Assembly (NCBI GenBank): GCA_037043455.1
Contig: JAWPHD010000091.1
Coordinates: forward strand, 1-64,000
Length of the DNA: 64,000 nt
Direction: 5' to 3'
Source: Cyrtodaria siliqua
Lineage: Eukaryota > Mollusca > Bivalvia > Adapedonta > Hiatellidae
This document shows positions 24,093 through 35,230 of this stretch, piece by piece. The notes under the pieces are model-generated. The model was not told the origin of the DNA and did no database searches. It saw only the letters and a list, made by a program, of their open reading frames with translations. The number at the start of each line of letters is the position of its first letter. Positions within the stretch are counted from its first letter, which is position 1. Both the position numbers and the translations under genes were made by a program.

Positions 24093-24539
24093 TCAGACAT
24101 ATAAACAACCGATGACGCCGTCCAATAAAATGGAAGTACTCAGTGGATTGAAACTAGTTGACACCTCCCACTCGCTTACAAGTCTCACGTGACAAAAAGC
24201 GATATCATAACATAACACTAAGTACAAATCACCTTTTCGCTATTATATAGATGTTTTGGATTGTGAAAATAACTTCGCGTTTCCCCAGCAGTGATGGAAC
24301 TTACTACTTTCAAAATAGCATATTCAAGGTATATCTCTCGAGCAATTCGACTGTACTGCTGGCTGGTTGATATGCCTAAAGCACATCTCCATCGCGGATT
24401 CAAATCGAGATTTATTTTCAAACTCGTGTTTACATTCAGCCAGCGAGGAAGGGGGCGGAGTTGAGCACGCGATGACATTGCGTCAGTATAAACGTACTTC
24501 CATGATCAATCGTGTACATTATTGACTTTGACCTTTGAC

Positions 24540-25900
24540 CTACTGATCCCGACCCCAAAACTATAGGGCTCCTCATTTCATGGTTTCATGGATCAAATTC
24601 AATATTTTTAGCCACTAGCTAAAAAAGCCATTGCGAAGGTTTTGTACTTGCTATTTTAATCAAGGTAATTGCATTAATAATTTAAAACCTTGATCGAAAA
24701 ATGAGTAAGTGTTAATATTTTCTACTATTGCAATCTGCAAAAATCTACTGGCATTTAGCAAGTAAATAAGTGTTGAATTTGAACCCTGGGTTTCAAAGTT
24801 ATTCTCACCTAGGGTTATGTACGGTACCTATGAGGTTTCATGAGTGTGGGTTTATGGTTTTGAAATTATGGTTTCCGTATAAGGTCATGGTCACTGGTGA
24901 CCTACCTTATGGTGACTTTCACCTCTGACCTAATAACTCTAAAACAATAGGGGTTCTCCTCCCACCTAGGACAATGTACCTATGACGCTTTAAGAGTATG
25001 GGTGGCATGGTTTCAAAGTTATCGTCCGGAATGTGTATTTCCATATACGGTCATGGTGACCTTGATCTTTTACCTACTGACCTGAAAATCAATTCATTAT
25101 TAATTTGGTTCCTCCTCTCACCTAGGCCAATGTACCTATGAAGTTTCATGATTGTATGTAGTTGTTATGATTTCGAAGTTACCTTCTGGAATGTGTATTT
25201 CCATGTAGGGTTCCTCCTAGTCCTACCAAGGGCTATGTACCTTTGAAGTTTCATGAGTGTAGATGTTATGGTTTCAACATTATTGTCCGGAATGCGTACT
25301 TCCTTATTAGGTCATGTCCACCATGGCCGTTACCTACGTTCTCCAAAACCAATGGCGTTCCTCCTCTCACCTAGGGCAAGGAGTCTATGAAGTTTTACGA
25401 GTGTCAAGAGTTATAGTTTTGAAGTTATTCTGCAGAATGCATATTTACATATAAGGTCACTGTGACCTTAACCTTTGACCTACTGGCTCCAAAAGCAATA
25501 GAGTTCCTCCCCTCACCTAGGGCAATGTACCTTTAAAGTTTTATGAGTGTATGTGTTATGGATATGAAGTGATTGTGCGGAATGCATAGTTTCATATAAA
25601 GTGACTAAATTGACCTACTAGCCCCAAAACAAAAGGATTTGTCCTCTCACCAAGGACAATGTACCCATGAAGTTTCATGAGGGTGTGAATTGTTTACGTA
25701 CAGACAGACAATGTACCTTTGAAGTTTTATGAGTGTATGGGTTTGAATTGATTGTGCGGAATGCATAGTTTCATATAAGGTCAGTGTCTTTGACCTGCTA
25801 GCTCCAAAACAAAAGGGTATCTCCTCTCACCAAGGGCAATGTACCTATAAAGTTTCATGAGGGTAGGTCTCATACGGACGGACAACCATAATACGTCCTG
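24540..25900. repeat. Degenerate ~150-bp tandem repeat ('cacctagggcaatgtacc')
   Basis: About eight diverged units share TGACCTTTGACCTACTG, CCAAAACAATAGGG, TCCTCCTCTCACCTAGGGCA, ATGTACCTATGAAGTTTCAT and GGAATGTGTATTTCCATATA. Unit starts are visible near 24957, 25115, 25210, 25355, 25507, 25638 and 25820. It closes with GTCTCATACGGACGGACAAC, a tail reminiscent of the other 'gacggac' repeat endings. I know of similar repeats in bivalve sequence, but the family was not checked. Confidence 0.85.
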
Positions 25901-27276
25901 CGTATAAAAAACGTGATGTGCAAACTGACAATACCAAAATTTGATGCCAGTGATTTCCTAATAATGTTGGAATTAAAACTATATAAGCTACCTGTTTCAG
26001 ACTTCTATCATGAAACAATTCCATCTTCAGACATTGTTCTTTTTAAAAGATGATAGCAGATTTTTATTAGTCGCCTACCAGTGTAACCAAAGTATTGTCA
26101 GGTCCCTATCTTCAAGGTCACACATATACTTTCAAAGTCATTGCTTAAAATTGCGTGTCCAGGCTGTAACTACTTTATCATTGGATTCCTTCAAGGTCAG
26201 GGTCGTACAATACTTTAAAGGTTATTACTTAACATTTTGTGCAATAACTTCTTTATCTGTCATTGGATCCCAATAATATCATATACAAATGTTCACCACT
26301 ATAAGACGATGTGTCGCGACCAACAGAAAGATGCCTACCGTCAAGGTCGTACAAACGGTAAAAGCTTTTGAAGGTTTTGCTATAATTTACTTTCACCATT
26401 AGACCCAAACCAATAGGGGACATGTATTGCTTGCAGGACTTTGTTCTGTCTAAACACCAAGACACCAAGATTTATGCGACAAAGACTCTATGTTTTAATT
26501 GTCCCAACATTTTTGCTAAAAGAGTGGAATATTAATTTTAAATTATAATACACCATCCAAAATAGAATCATCGACATAAGACAGCTAGTTTCATACTGTA
26601 TGTTGCATAGGCATAAGTGTCATGGTCTTGGAAGATATAATCCAAAGACTATTCAATATTGCTTACAGAAGCTTCAAGCATGTCTGGCATTTACAACCAC
26701 ATTTTTAAACCAGTTTTGGATGGCATCACAAGTCGCTTGTGGTTGTTGTAACTTGTAAATGCCCAACAGAATACTGCACTATCTGTCACATATATCTCTT
26801 AGGGAGACGTCACAGTAACAATGATACAGGTCTTATGTAGTTGACAGCGTCTTTGCTCTTCATCAAAATCCGATTCACAAAGTCCAGATGGTATATTAGT
26901 CGTTAAATGATGTTTGTGTAATTATCCAATGCCAGTTGTAAATGCCTGACAGGAAAATGTACATATCAGTCATAGACAACCATTTAAATATATACATTGG
27001 ATAAAGACACGTTATGTTCTTGTGAAAACTGTTATTCTGAAGTGACATCTCATTCTTGCTCTTCCTCGGAAATCACACGATGGCCATTCCAAATCTAATT
27101 ATGGAACATTTACGTTAGATTAAAGATGCCCGTTAGGCTGCAGGTTGAAGATTGATGTGAAAAAGGAAATAATTCTGTCAAAATGAAGGTCAGAGTTATT
27201 GGATGTGCAGTGACATTCCTTATGGCCTTCTCAATCTTATCTTAACAAACAGAAGAAGGTTTATAGTGTTCTTTCA
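25901..27276. other. Mostly featureless; short AAGGTCA repeats
   Basis: At 26099-26360 there are three or four loose copies of 'ccttcaaggtcagggtcgtac' / 'actttaaaggttattactta', probably remains of a tandem repeat. 26480-27276 shows no gene, TIR or tRNA-like feature. Confidence 0.5.
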
Positions 27277-27356
27277 AGGGACAATGTTTGTAACTATTAG
27301 CGTATAAAACACAAAATAATTATGTTGAACATTCGACAACTACCAATATTGAATAT

Positions 27357-28739
27357 CAGGCATGGAAACTAACTTTTAAAGCTTGGTTGCAACCATCTGC
27401 TGGATTTTGGTTGCCCCTCTGGAAATTTATGAGCCCAGATTTTCTGTATGTTTCTTTTCGACACTCTAACCAGTCAGAGCTCTAACCTTAAACAGTTACG
27501 TTTTTCATAACCTGTGACTGTTATTTGAAAAATACCTAAAACTCTTATAGTAAACAGAATCAATTACTACCACAAAATCACTCCAGTTTAGATGCATTCT
27601 ATCTTCTGTACAGGAATTTTCCTACATATATGACAATTTTCTCCAGATAGAGTGATTATTCAACTTTACAACCATGCAATAAAATTATATGAGCATCGAT
27701 GGAAATCCAATGCGCAAAGCCTCTCAAGTTACCTACTCTTATGCAATAAAATTCATTAAAAATCATTTTGTACGACCAACATGACAATTAGTGAATAACA
27801 GCTAATTGGATCTTGATGAGGATGTATTTATCCTTAATAATAAGTATTCAGACATAAATAAACACAGCACATTTGGCAACTATTTCAATTCATTAGCAAA
27901 GAATCTTGGTAACTGATTTAGGTTATAAATGGTTACTAGGGAAAAGTAACTCCTACTCTAAACCAAAGGGAGATAATACTATTACTTTGGCATTTTAATA
28001 ACTTCCAGCAGTTATAAAACTTGTAACTGTTTAAGGTTAGAGCTATGACTGCTAACAAACACATTAACAAACATGATTTTAACACTTAAGACTTTATTTA
28101 GGCCAAACAAAAAAATTGGTGTGTTTCCTATTGCATGCTCTAGTGTCGGTAGGTAGGCATATTTATATTCTACAGTTCACTACAGTCTGATCATGGCCAT
28201 TACACTTACTTAGGTATATACATGGTATATATTTCACCCTTTTCCTGTGAAAAATTCCCCTCTTAAAAAATAAATATATATATATATTAGAAAATGTTAA
28301 ACTACAATACAGGAAAACAGCATACTTTTTGCAATTCCCCTTCCTGAAGGCCCTGGCCCCAGTCACCTAAAAGCTGACTAGTGCCCTTACAGATTCCCCC
28401 GTGAAAGTGTTATGTGTACAACATCAAATACCTTAATGTTCGCGCTCTGTGAAATTAGAATCCGGTTGACTTAAATTGCAATTTTATTGTAGAATAAACA
28501 GAGTTGCGACTATTTACTGCATTTAATCGCTTAATAAACTATGTAAGAAATATTTTCTTTGTTGTTGTTTTCTACTGAAATGTTATTCGTCCCGCATTGA
28601 CGAATAATGCCGAGGAAATCGACTTTAGCTTGTCGAAAAAGCTAGTCGCACTGGCGGACTACCGACTTATGAAATCTACTCGCCCTGCTTGAAATTTAGA
28701 TGTCCCGGGCGAACGGGCAACCGTTAATTTCCATCCCTG
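27357..28739. mobile_element. hAT-like element, CAGGGATGG TIRs, nested
   Basis: The ends CAGGCATGGAAACTAAC (27357) and GTTAATTTCCATCCCTG (28739) are inverted. The element is flanked by AATAT on both sides (27352-27356 and 28740-28744), and removing it with one AATAT restores alignment to the related 21706 element. The CAGGG start is hAT-like, but the visible duplication is 5 bp, not the 8 bp usual for hAT, so the superfamily is open. 1,383 bp with no transposase remnant that I can recognise. It contains a further inverted-repeat element at 27462-28055. Confidence 0.8.
27462..28055. mobile_element. Innermost inverted-repeat element (~590 bp)
   Basis: Left CAGAGCTCTAACCTTAAACA (about 27475) and right TGTTTAAGGTTAGAGCTATG (about 28027) are inverted over roughly 35-40 bp with few mismatches. 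Weaker similarity extends outward to TAACCAGTC / GACTGCTAA. The interior is AT-rich and non-coding. No target duplication could be assigned with certainty. Confidence 0.75.
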
Positions 28740-29204
28740 AATATTTACTAAACAAGATGTTTCGATGGAATTTAATAGGGGTAAAAAAATATATATACTG
28801 CTTTGTTGGTTTGAATTTCAAGCCGACTGACACTAAAATTACACTCGCGGGTAATAACAGACAAGCGCATGACCGATTGAGCTAGATGGGTTAGTGAAAT
28901 AACAAATATCTAAAAGATCAAAACCGAATTCACTTATGGATGTCACAGGAGCAACAGAAATATAAATAGTGTGGTTCCAGCAATGTTTACAAACAATAAA
29001 TAATTATTTTTCTTTTCAAATTCAGGATTTTATTACTACAGGCTTATTTGGTTTTCTGACATGTACTGTTATAGTACACATTTCACTGAATAAAAATCTG
29101 AAGAGTTATTTGCTAATGCTCAATATATATGCTTTACTTACGGACAATGTTCCTTTAATGTCAGGATCATTACGAGCATGGCATTAGAGTTTTTGTCTCT
29201 TCCG

Positions 29205-29600
29205 TATTAATCTTTGTAGCAGTTTATTAATCCATGGGAAACCCACTTTGGCTTTGAGATAAACCTGTCAATAGCAGTCAGTAGCTTGTCTTTAAAGGTA
29301 GTCCACAAGTCATCTACTGGTATTTCATCAAGATTTCTTGAATGGCATACGAGATACAGTTTCATATGGTCTCTAAGTCCATCCACATCTGCCCTATTAT
29401 AAAACATATTTTCATGGATTTTGCCTTACTCAATTAGCTTTAATTCCGTATTCAATATGAATGATGCCATGTCCAGAGGACAGTGGAGGCAAGCCTTTTA
29501 TTCTGTTCACACGGGACGGGTTATTTGTCAGAAGTATGTCAATTGTGCTCGTACCTGTTTGGTGGGATATAAACAACCTGTGTTAGGCAGGGTTCCAAGG
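29205..29600 (-). pseudogene. LINE fragment: endonuclease end plus linker
   Basis: Reading the minus strand from about 29600, LLTNNPSRVNRIKGLPPLSS then GHGIIHIEYGIKAN resembles the C-terminal part of an AP-like LINE endonuclease, with SGHG where S-D-H is usual. After a stop and a frame change near 29420 comes MFYNRADVDGLRDHM, then VDDLWTTFKDKLLTAIDRFI and SKPKW, typical of the linker ahead of the reverse transcriptase in RTE/Jockey-like ORF2. It stops at 29207. No RT is present. At least one stop and one frameshift make it non-functional. Whether it belongs to the same LINE family as 30700-31470 cannot be told, since they cover different regions. Confidence 0.75.
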
Positions 29601-29687
29601 CACACACTTCGCTTCTAAATAAGTAAGAACAAGTTGTGTGAGTGTGTGTGTTAAAGTAAGGGGGAAAGTACTGTCGGTACGATACTC

Positions 29688-29763
29688 GAACCCGGACCCC
29701 TCACATACAGGGTGAGTGCTCTACCAACTGAGCTAACCTCCCAATATCACCACACTCCTCCCA
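29688..29763 (-). repeat. tRNA-like sequence / SINE head
   Basis: The minus strand has TTAGCTCAGTTGGTAGAGCA (good D arm and A box), an anticodon-like stem CTCAC / GTGAG enclosing a 7-base CCTGTAT loop, and GGGTTCGAGTATC (B box). The acceptor and T stems do not pair well, and base 33 would be C not T. I call a pseudo-tRNA or SINE head, not a tRNA gene. Confidence 0.65.
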
Positions 29764-29894
29764 CTTTTAAATTTTAAGAGCTGACCCAACTCCTCCAGTC
29801 TCTCAGATCCCCTGGTGCCACTATCCATCATTCCCCGAATTATCCTTGTCGCCAATGAAAAGTGTGGCCGTTACAGGACTCGAACCCTCACTTA

Positions 29895-30118
29895 CGCTGT
29901 TGGGGGTGGGGGTGGGGTCATGTGGGAGGGCTATAAGACTAGAGATGACATTTAGGGCCATGGTCTGTAAAAAAAATAGCAAGGTGAGTAGTCTTATCCG
30001 ACTGTATTGGGGGGGGGGGGGGGGTCATGTGGGAGGGCTATAAGACTAGGGATGACATTTAGGGCCATGGTCTGTAAAAAAAATAGCAAGGTGAGTAGTC
30101 TTATGCGACTGTATTGCG
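29895..30118. repeat. Tandem duplication (~112 bp x 2) with G runs
   Basis: 'ggtcatgtgggagggctata', 'agactagagatgacatttag' and 'aatagcaaggtgagtagtct' occur at about 29917 and again about 30023. Copies differ by few bases and are separated by a G run (30010-30023). A recent local duplication. Confidence 0.93.
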
Positions 30119-30235
30119 GGCGGGGTGGTGCCTTTATGTGTGTGTGTGTGTGAGGTGTCAGATTAGACAGTATACGTATCGTAGATTACCCTTAAAACCC
30201 TCAAAACATCTGCGCTTCCATGCTCACTCGTTCAG

Positions 30236-30304
30236 GTAGTCTAGATCATCTGTGACGCTTGCTTGTTTTCAAGACAAACAAGCGTCGAAGATGATCAAGA
30301 CTAC
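30236..30304. repeat. Short foldback
   Basis: GTAGTCTAGATCATCTGTGA / CGCTTGCTTGT pairs with ACAAGCG / TCGAAGATGATCAAGACTAC across a loop of about 7 bases; roughly 30 bp arms with a few mismatches. The region 30305-30699 has no other feature. Confidence 0.8.
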
Positions 30305-30699
30305 GATCCATTCAAGGTTCTGTACCCGAGAAATAGTGATTGCATCCGAGAAGTTGTGATTGAAAGATTGCACAGCTAAATTGTACCGCTCGCGCCGAGA
30401 TAAGATTTTATCTCAGGCACCCTGTTTCTCGGCAGAATTATACAGATCGACATGCAGATCGACTTTTGCTGGAAACTTCAGTTAAATGCGTGTATTTATA
30501 ATAGATGTAAAACTATTATTAATGTTACCATATGCCCGTGTTCAGTTCAATATGAGGATGCTTTCGAAGTTAAAATGTGAAACGTTGTATTAGGCGGCAT
30601 GGGATTTTAGTCAAGGCACAAGCTTCATTCTATCAAAACAAAACTATTTTCATTTGCTTATAATTTTGAAGGACATTGAGATTCCGTTAATATGTGACC

Positions 30700-31470
30700 T
30701 TTTGATTTAAACATACTTTATTGGCAATATTTTACATACAGAGTAATATCAACATAATTTATATACGATAGAACTATTATAAACGGGTCGGGTAACAAGT
30801 TCTACCAACATTAGATTAAACCCTTCCCATTTCACATTATGAAATTGCAAATGTGTATGACTGCGTGTAATACATACAATGAGAAGAAAACATATGAATA
30901 AGTAAATAAAATATATAGTAGGGAAAAAAATCAGAGAAATACAGAAAGATTAAAAAAAAAAAAAAATATCCCCCGTTAAAATTCCAGTCCATTTAAAACG
31001 TGTGAACGCTTTCAAGAACAAATCTTCAAAAATATATATACACAACATTTAAGACAGGAAATATCAACTATAGTTGATTGTATCATTGACGGTAGAGATA
31101 AAAACAACACTAGTATGTTTGTAAAGAGTGTCAACATATGTTTGAGAGTCAGCCACCTTTGTAAACCTATGTGTGTCTCGTTTATATGTTTAAGCTGCTT
31201 CGAAGATTGATTCATTTTCCCTGTCAGTAAACTGTTAGTTTCCCTGTCAGTAAACGGTTTGCGACGATAAACGACTGTGCTTATATTTAAAGAGTGTAAA
31301 TGGCGAATAAATTGAAACAGACGAATCCGGTATGTGAAAAATGTGTTACATTGGAAAAAATAATGTTCAGTATCTTCTACTTCAAAGCCGCAATCGCAAA
31401 TGGGTGAGTCTCGTAAATGATTAAGGTATAACTCGCTATTGAGATTATTACACCAATTCCTCAACTGGCA
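30700..31470 (-). pseudogene. LINE 3' end (C-terminal ORF2 fragment and 3' UTR)
   Basis: The minus-strand frame 31464-31012 starts RNWCNNLNSELYLNHLRDSP and contains CDCGFEVEDTEHYFFQC, a C-x-C-x9-H-x4-C knuckle preceded by the L-NSELY-NHLR-SP pattern of the C-terminal domain of many mollusc LINEs. The remaining residues are poorly conserved, with an AT-rich extension. On the minus strand a 3' UTR follows, ending near CCAATAAAGTATGTTTAAAT at about 30705, where the CAATAAAG could be the polyadenylation signal. RT and endonuclease are missing (5' truncation). The knuckle spacing differs from the 7366 LINE family, so this is a second LINE lineage. Confidence 0.78.
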
Positions 31471-32132
31471 TGTAAAACAGCAAATAATCTTTCACCACAT
31501 AAGTAGTAGTTTGGCACCTTTATACTTCAACAAAGTGTATGACCGTTGCTGAGACAAATTCTCATATTACCATTTCCAGTGTAAGCCTACACACTGAATT
31601 GCCTTTTTTATTATGGCAAAAAGCCTTGTGTGCATTAATCTGTTAAATGAAACCTGTTAATCAAAACAAAATATGTTGAAGAAGATAACACAGTTTTTTT
31701 CCATAAATGTTTACTAGGGGAAACTTAATAAACCTACTTGCCTACATTTATATAGAAGGTAATACATATTTGTTACAATTAGTAATTAATAATGATTATT
31801 TTCTAGTATGCGAGTTTAGAAGTAAAACAAACGGGACGCCTCGGCCGCGAGATTTAAAACATCAAGAGTGGCGTTCAGTGCCTCTCTATGGAGTTAATTT
31901 TTAATGTGATAAAGAGATAAAAAATTGTAATTTCACTTAACGTAGAGCTTATTATATTCGTTTACCACATACTACCGACGTTTAAAACATGCTTAAACGC
32001 CGTAAAAATGCGAACCGATTTTTATATATTCATTTTTACCCCGTTGCTATATTACCAACAATAACACGGCTTTGGAAAAAGATAATGATACAAAATTGCA
32101 AAAGAGACAACTATGTCAGTGTCTTTTCAGAA
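31471..32132. other. No recognisable feature
   Basis: No gene or repeat was recognised. The short open frame 31707-31904 has no recognisable motif. Confidence 0.5.
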
Positions 32133-33190
32133 CCTCCATGGTAGAAGGGTTAATGACGTTGCCTTGTAAACTTTCTCGCCTCTCACCGCTGCTGGTTCGA
32201 ATCTCACGGGGAGCTCAATTTCATTAAAAGTCAAATTCTAATTACGCTTTCATATTCTCCGATATAGGTTCTGAAAACCCTGCCTTGAAGGTCACATCAG
32301 ATCGACATTTCAACTAATCAATATTCATGAGAAGATCAACTAAATTCAACCAATGAAATCGCGCGTTTCATATGCACTTCCGATAATGTTCGAGTGAACT
32401 GAACAAACGAAAATCCACATAAAACACATATATCCGGAAAACAAAATAAAGTCGCCGTGTTTTATTGCTGTGGATTGCACGATAAATTCAAAGAAATGCA
32501 CTAAATGGCATTTTTTACATAAAAAATACGAAGAAAATCATTTTGTAAACAATCGGAACATTCTATTTGTTTATATCTGAAAAATATATATTCTACCGAG
32601 ATTATTGCGATGTTAGGTTTTCTATATAGTATGTCTTACCTAGTTTAGCTCAGTCGGTAGCAAAGTCGGCTATTACGACTTTCTATTATTATTACCCGCG
32701 AGTGTAATTTTGGGTTACGAGTTCGACCCCACGAAGCGGTACTTTTTTTTGTATCGCTACTGAATTCCGTCAAACAATCTTGGTTTTATTCAGCAAATAT
32801 TCAATAATGGTTGGTGTGTTATGTTTGTCAACGCAATGATTTGGGAGACATTGTCCTTTTCAATACCGACCGTAGACTGCTCCACATCATTTGACTAAAT
32901 CGCGACATGCACAGTGAAGCAGTCTATGCAGAGCAGTGCAGTGTTGTCAGATCCGTTAAGTAGTGTAGAGAATCGTAGCGTGATAAAGGGTCTGATTTTA
33001 ATGAGATTGACTTGGAGCTCAACTTGTAAGTGAGAAAGTGTCGATTCTTACGGATGGTGGGAGGTATACAGTACTGGTTCTACCCAGGAAAAATAGGGTG
33101 GTCTGCCTCTACCACAAAAATATCGACCGTTATATATGGTCTAAATTGTGCTAAAAATGACGTAAAACACCAAACCAACAATCAAAGTAG
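32133..33190 (+). repeat. SINE family 2, split by an insertion
   Basis: The head (32140-32218: GGTTAATGACGTTGCCTTGT, CTCTCACCGCTGCTGGTTCG, AATCTCACGGGGAGC) and body (33014-33190: CTTGTAAGTGAGAAAGTGTC, ACGGATGGTGGGAGGTATAC, GGTTCTACCCAGGAAA, GACGTAAAACACCA) match the copy at 37811. GGAGCTCAA is repeated at 32210-32218 and 33014-33022, so everything between is an insertion. The head derives from a class II (long variable arm) tRNA-like sequence. The ACCCAGGAAA segment resembles a conserved SINE core (V-like, unchecked). Confidence 0.85.
32219..33013. mobile_element. 795-bp insertion with 9-bp TSD; tRNA-like core
   Basis: It is bounded by the GGAGCTCAA duplication. The first bases TTTCATTAAAAGTC and last bases TTTTAATGAGATTGACTT contain an offset inverted CATTAAAA pair, not a clean TIR. 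At 32640-32745 lies TTTAGCTCAGTCGGTAGCAA, TTATTACCCGCGAGTGTAAT and GAGTTCGACCCCACGAAGC followed by a T run. This is the same tRNA-like core as the TTAA MITE at 21706, and GACATTGTCCTTTTCA at about 32848 resembles that family's right TIR. Either a TTAA element sits inside another element, or the core moves in several contexts. Confidence 0.72.
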
Positions 33191-34301
33191 TTTCTGACAG
33201 CGGAATACCTACATATATTGTCTATTGAGACACATTGGATGCGTGGGCAGTAGGCCTGCCTCCTTGGAAAGCGGGGTTTATTCGAAATTATACGTTTCTT
33301 TTGTTTTCAACAAAGTCACAAATGAATGTATTGAAATAATATGTTCAGCCTTTAAAAAGACCCATTTTCACATATATACACATTTAATTTCTTGTTATCT
33401 TTGCTTGCAAAGTTTCCACATGACTCTGTAGATATATGAAATCGTGGTTCACGTGGTCGTGCTTATCTGTCTATAAGTTGAACTGATATAAACCTATCAT
33501 GAAGTATCGTGCCGTTTTAATTTCATTTTTAGCTTTTGAATGTGTTGAAATAAATGTGTCCTTTAGAATGATCACGACTGTCTTTTGAGTTTTAGCCGGA
33601 AAATAGAACACACAACTGGAAATAATTCATGTATACATAGAAAGGTCATCTCATTAACCGATTTACCATGATCTAATAACGTAAGAAGAGCATAGTTGAG
33701 TTTACACCCTCTAATCTCACGCACTCCCCTCTCACCCCAACCCCCATCCACGCACTTCACTCACCCAAAAGTGTTGGGCTTGATACTCGTTGAACCTCGA
33801 TCTCCGTTTCCGTTTGTATATAAGTATCGTATAGTTCCATTTTTACGGGGAAACACGGAAAACAATTCAATACTTTCGTCAGCCTGTTAGCTTTTCTACG
33901 TATCTGGCATTATTGCAGATCATTATTAATAGTTATTTGAATCGTTCAAAGCATTGTTTGCACAGTACTAATTGTTGATTTTTAAACAATCAAACATTTG
34001 TTAGAATGGCATATAGGTCAAACACCACATGCATTAAACACTGAAAAGGGATCACTTGGAAGCAACAAACACAAACTAGAGAGTAAAGTAAAAGACTCCG
34101 TCTTATTGAGTCTGTACATGAGGTGCAACATATATCATGCCTGTTCATACCCAGTAAGTGTATATATGGTAATATAGGGTGGAGACCTCAAGGATATCCA
34201 AGTGAAGACCCAGCGCTATGTCCCCAGGGTGGGAACAGACCCCGGCACCGATGCTGGTTGGACGGTTGTATTCGTCTGTTCATGCTCAGTTAGTGTTCAG
34301 G
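33191..34301. other. No supported gene
   Basis: Open frames 33225-33431 and 33572-33890 are short and unrecognised. A CCCCTCTCACCCC-rich stretch lies at 33725-33760. At 34140-34300 is an unplaced segment ('cctgttcatacccagtaagt', repeated loosely as 'tgttcatgctcagttagtgt' at 34277). Confidence 0.45.
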
Positions 34302-34762
34302 TCTCACACCTCTATTATCTCCCCTGAAAGCTCACGGACCTAGAGACAAAAGGAAAACAGAAAATAGTTCTATTTTTTCTCAATTTTAGGCAATTTTTAA
34401 TTTGAAAAATAGGTTTTTCTTTGCTTTAGCATACATCTGCAGTGTAAAAGACAGATGATACAGAAAATCCCATGTTGATATGAGGTTTCATTCAAATTTC
34501 AGAATTGTTTGACCGAAGCACAACATATTCAGCTAGATAGTGTATGAATTTTGTATTTTCCATAGGGTTCACAAAACATGAGCAAGAAAAAAAAAAACCT
34601 GGCTAACTTATATATTTTATTGTTTTAAATTACTGGTCTTGGCTATACTGAAGATATTAAATCAACAACAATGTCTGCTGCCCTGCTTTGAAGCTCAGAT
34701 GTTGGAAAAGGCTGTACAGTAACCCTATGGGAAAATTAATTGTGGTGTGAGACCTTTAACTG
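34302..34762. mobile_element. Possible GGTCTCACACC-ended element
   Basis: GGTCTCACACC at about 34302 and GGTGTGAGACC ending near 34762 are inverted. The right-end interior AATTAATTGTGGTG with CCCTATGG read inward matches the repeat at 22824-22868 and 22996-23030. Only about 11 bp of TIR are convincing. The interior has no gene. Confidence 0.4.
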
Positions 34763-34929
34763 TCGTTTCGGAGAAGAACACGTTTAAGGCATTACATCTA
34801 TTTAAAACATACCAAAAGAAAAGTTAAGGTGACACGTGATATGTTGACTTCGTCATTGGTTTAGGTAGGAAGTTTCCAGTATGCTTGCTGTTAGGCCTGT
34901 GTACTCTAGTACCTTTATTTTGCAATTGA

Positions 34930-35230
34930 TCTTTACTAAACGTGGCCCTATTCTAAATATCAATAACAGCTTGGACGAGTTTCAAAATCAGTAATATTGA
35001 ACTATTAATATCAGAGTTATTGCCCTTGCTTTAATGAAAAATGCTATATTTTGCCTTGAAAACGCTCTAGCACTTAAACTTTACCAAAGTTGGTCTGAGT
35101 CGTAATATCGATGAGAGCTCTTACAATTTCTAAAGCAGTTTACCACATTGTATCCGAACATTTTTATGGCCCTTAATTTCTTAATCTGTATCTGCTCCGT
35201 TTTTCGAAATTTGATCAGAATGTCATTAAC
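34930..35230. repeat. Diverged 'ttattgcccttgctttaatg' repeat
   Basis: Read on the minus strand it resembles the 'ggccataactctg' repeat ('cattaaagcaagggcaataa', 'gccataaaaatg', 'aaacttgtccaagctgttat'). Two diverged units. The following 35231-36120 contains no supported gene; open frames at 35420-35692 and 35927-36109 have no recognisable domain. Confidence 0.5.

Larger units (their letters stand above)
27277..29154. mobile_element. TTAA-type MITE with tRNA-like core, disrupted
   Basis: The left end AGGGACAATGTTTGTAA (27277, after TTCA) and right end TTACGGACAATGTTCCT (ends 29154, before TTAA) are the TIR of the 21706-22217 family. The sequence is collinear with the reverse complement of that element: AATAATTATGTT on the left, TTTACTAAACAAGA/TTTCGATGGAATTTAA at 28746-28770, and a decayed minus-strand tRNA-like segment at 28905-28800 containing TTATTACCCGCGAGTGTAAT. 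The distance from the A-box region to the nearer TIR (about 256 bp) matches the intact copy (about 260 bp). The bulk, 27357-28739, is a later insertion. Confidence 0.85.

Noticed and set aside
24540..25900. Possible diverged multi-exon gene suggested by periodic similarity
   Set aside because: The ~150 bp period, loss of frame in every unit and the GACGGAC ending identify it as an intergenic tandem repeat.
29688..29763. Possible functional tRNA gene on the minus strand
   Set aside because: Good D arm and B box, but acceptor and T stems do not pair and the base before the anticodon is not T; a pseudo-tRNA is more likely.
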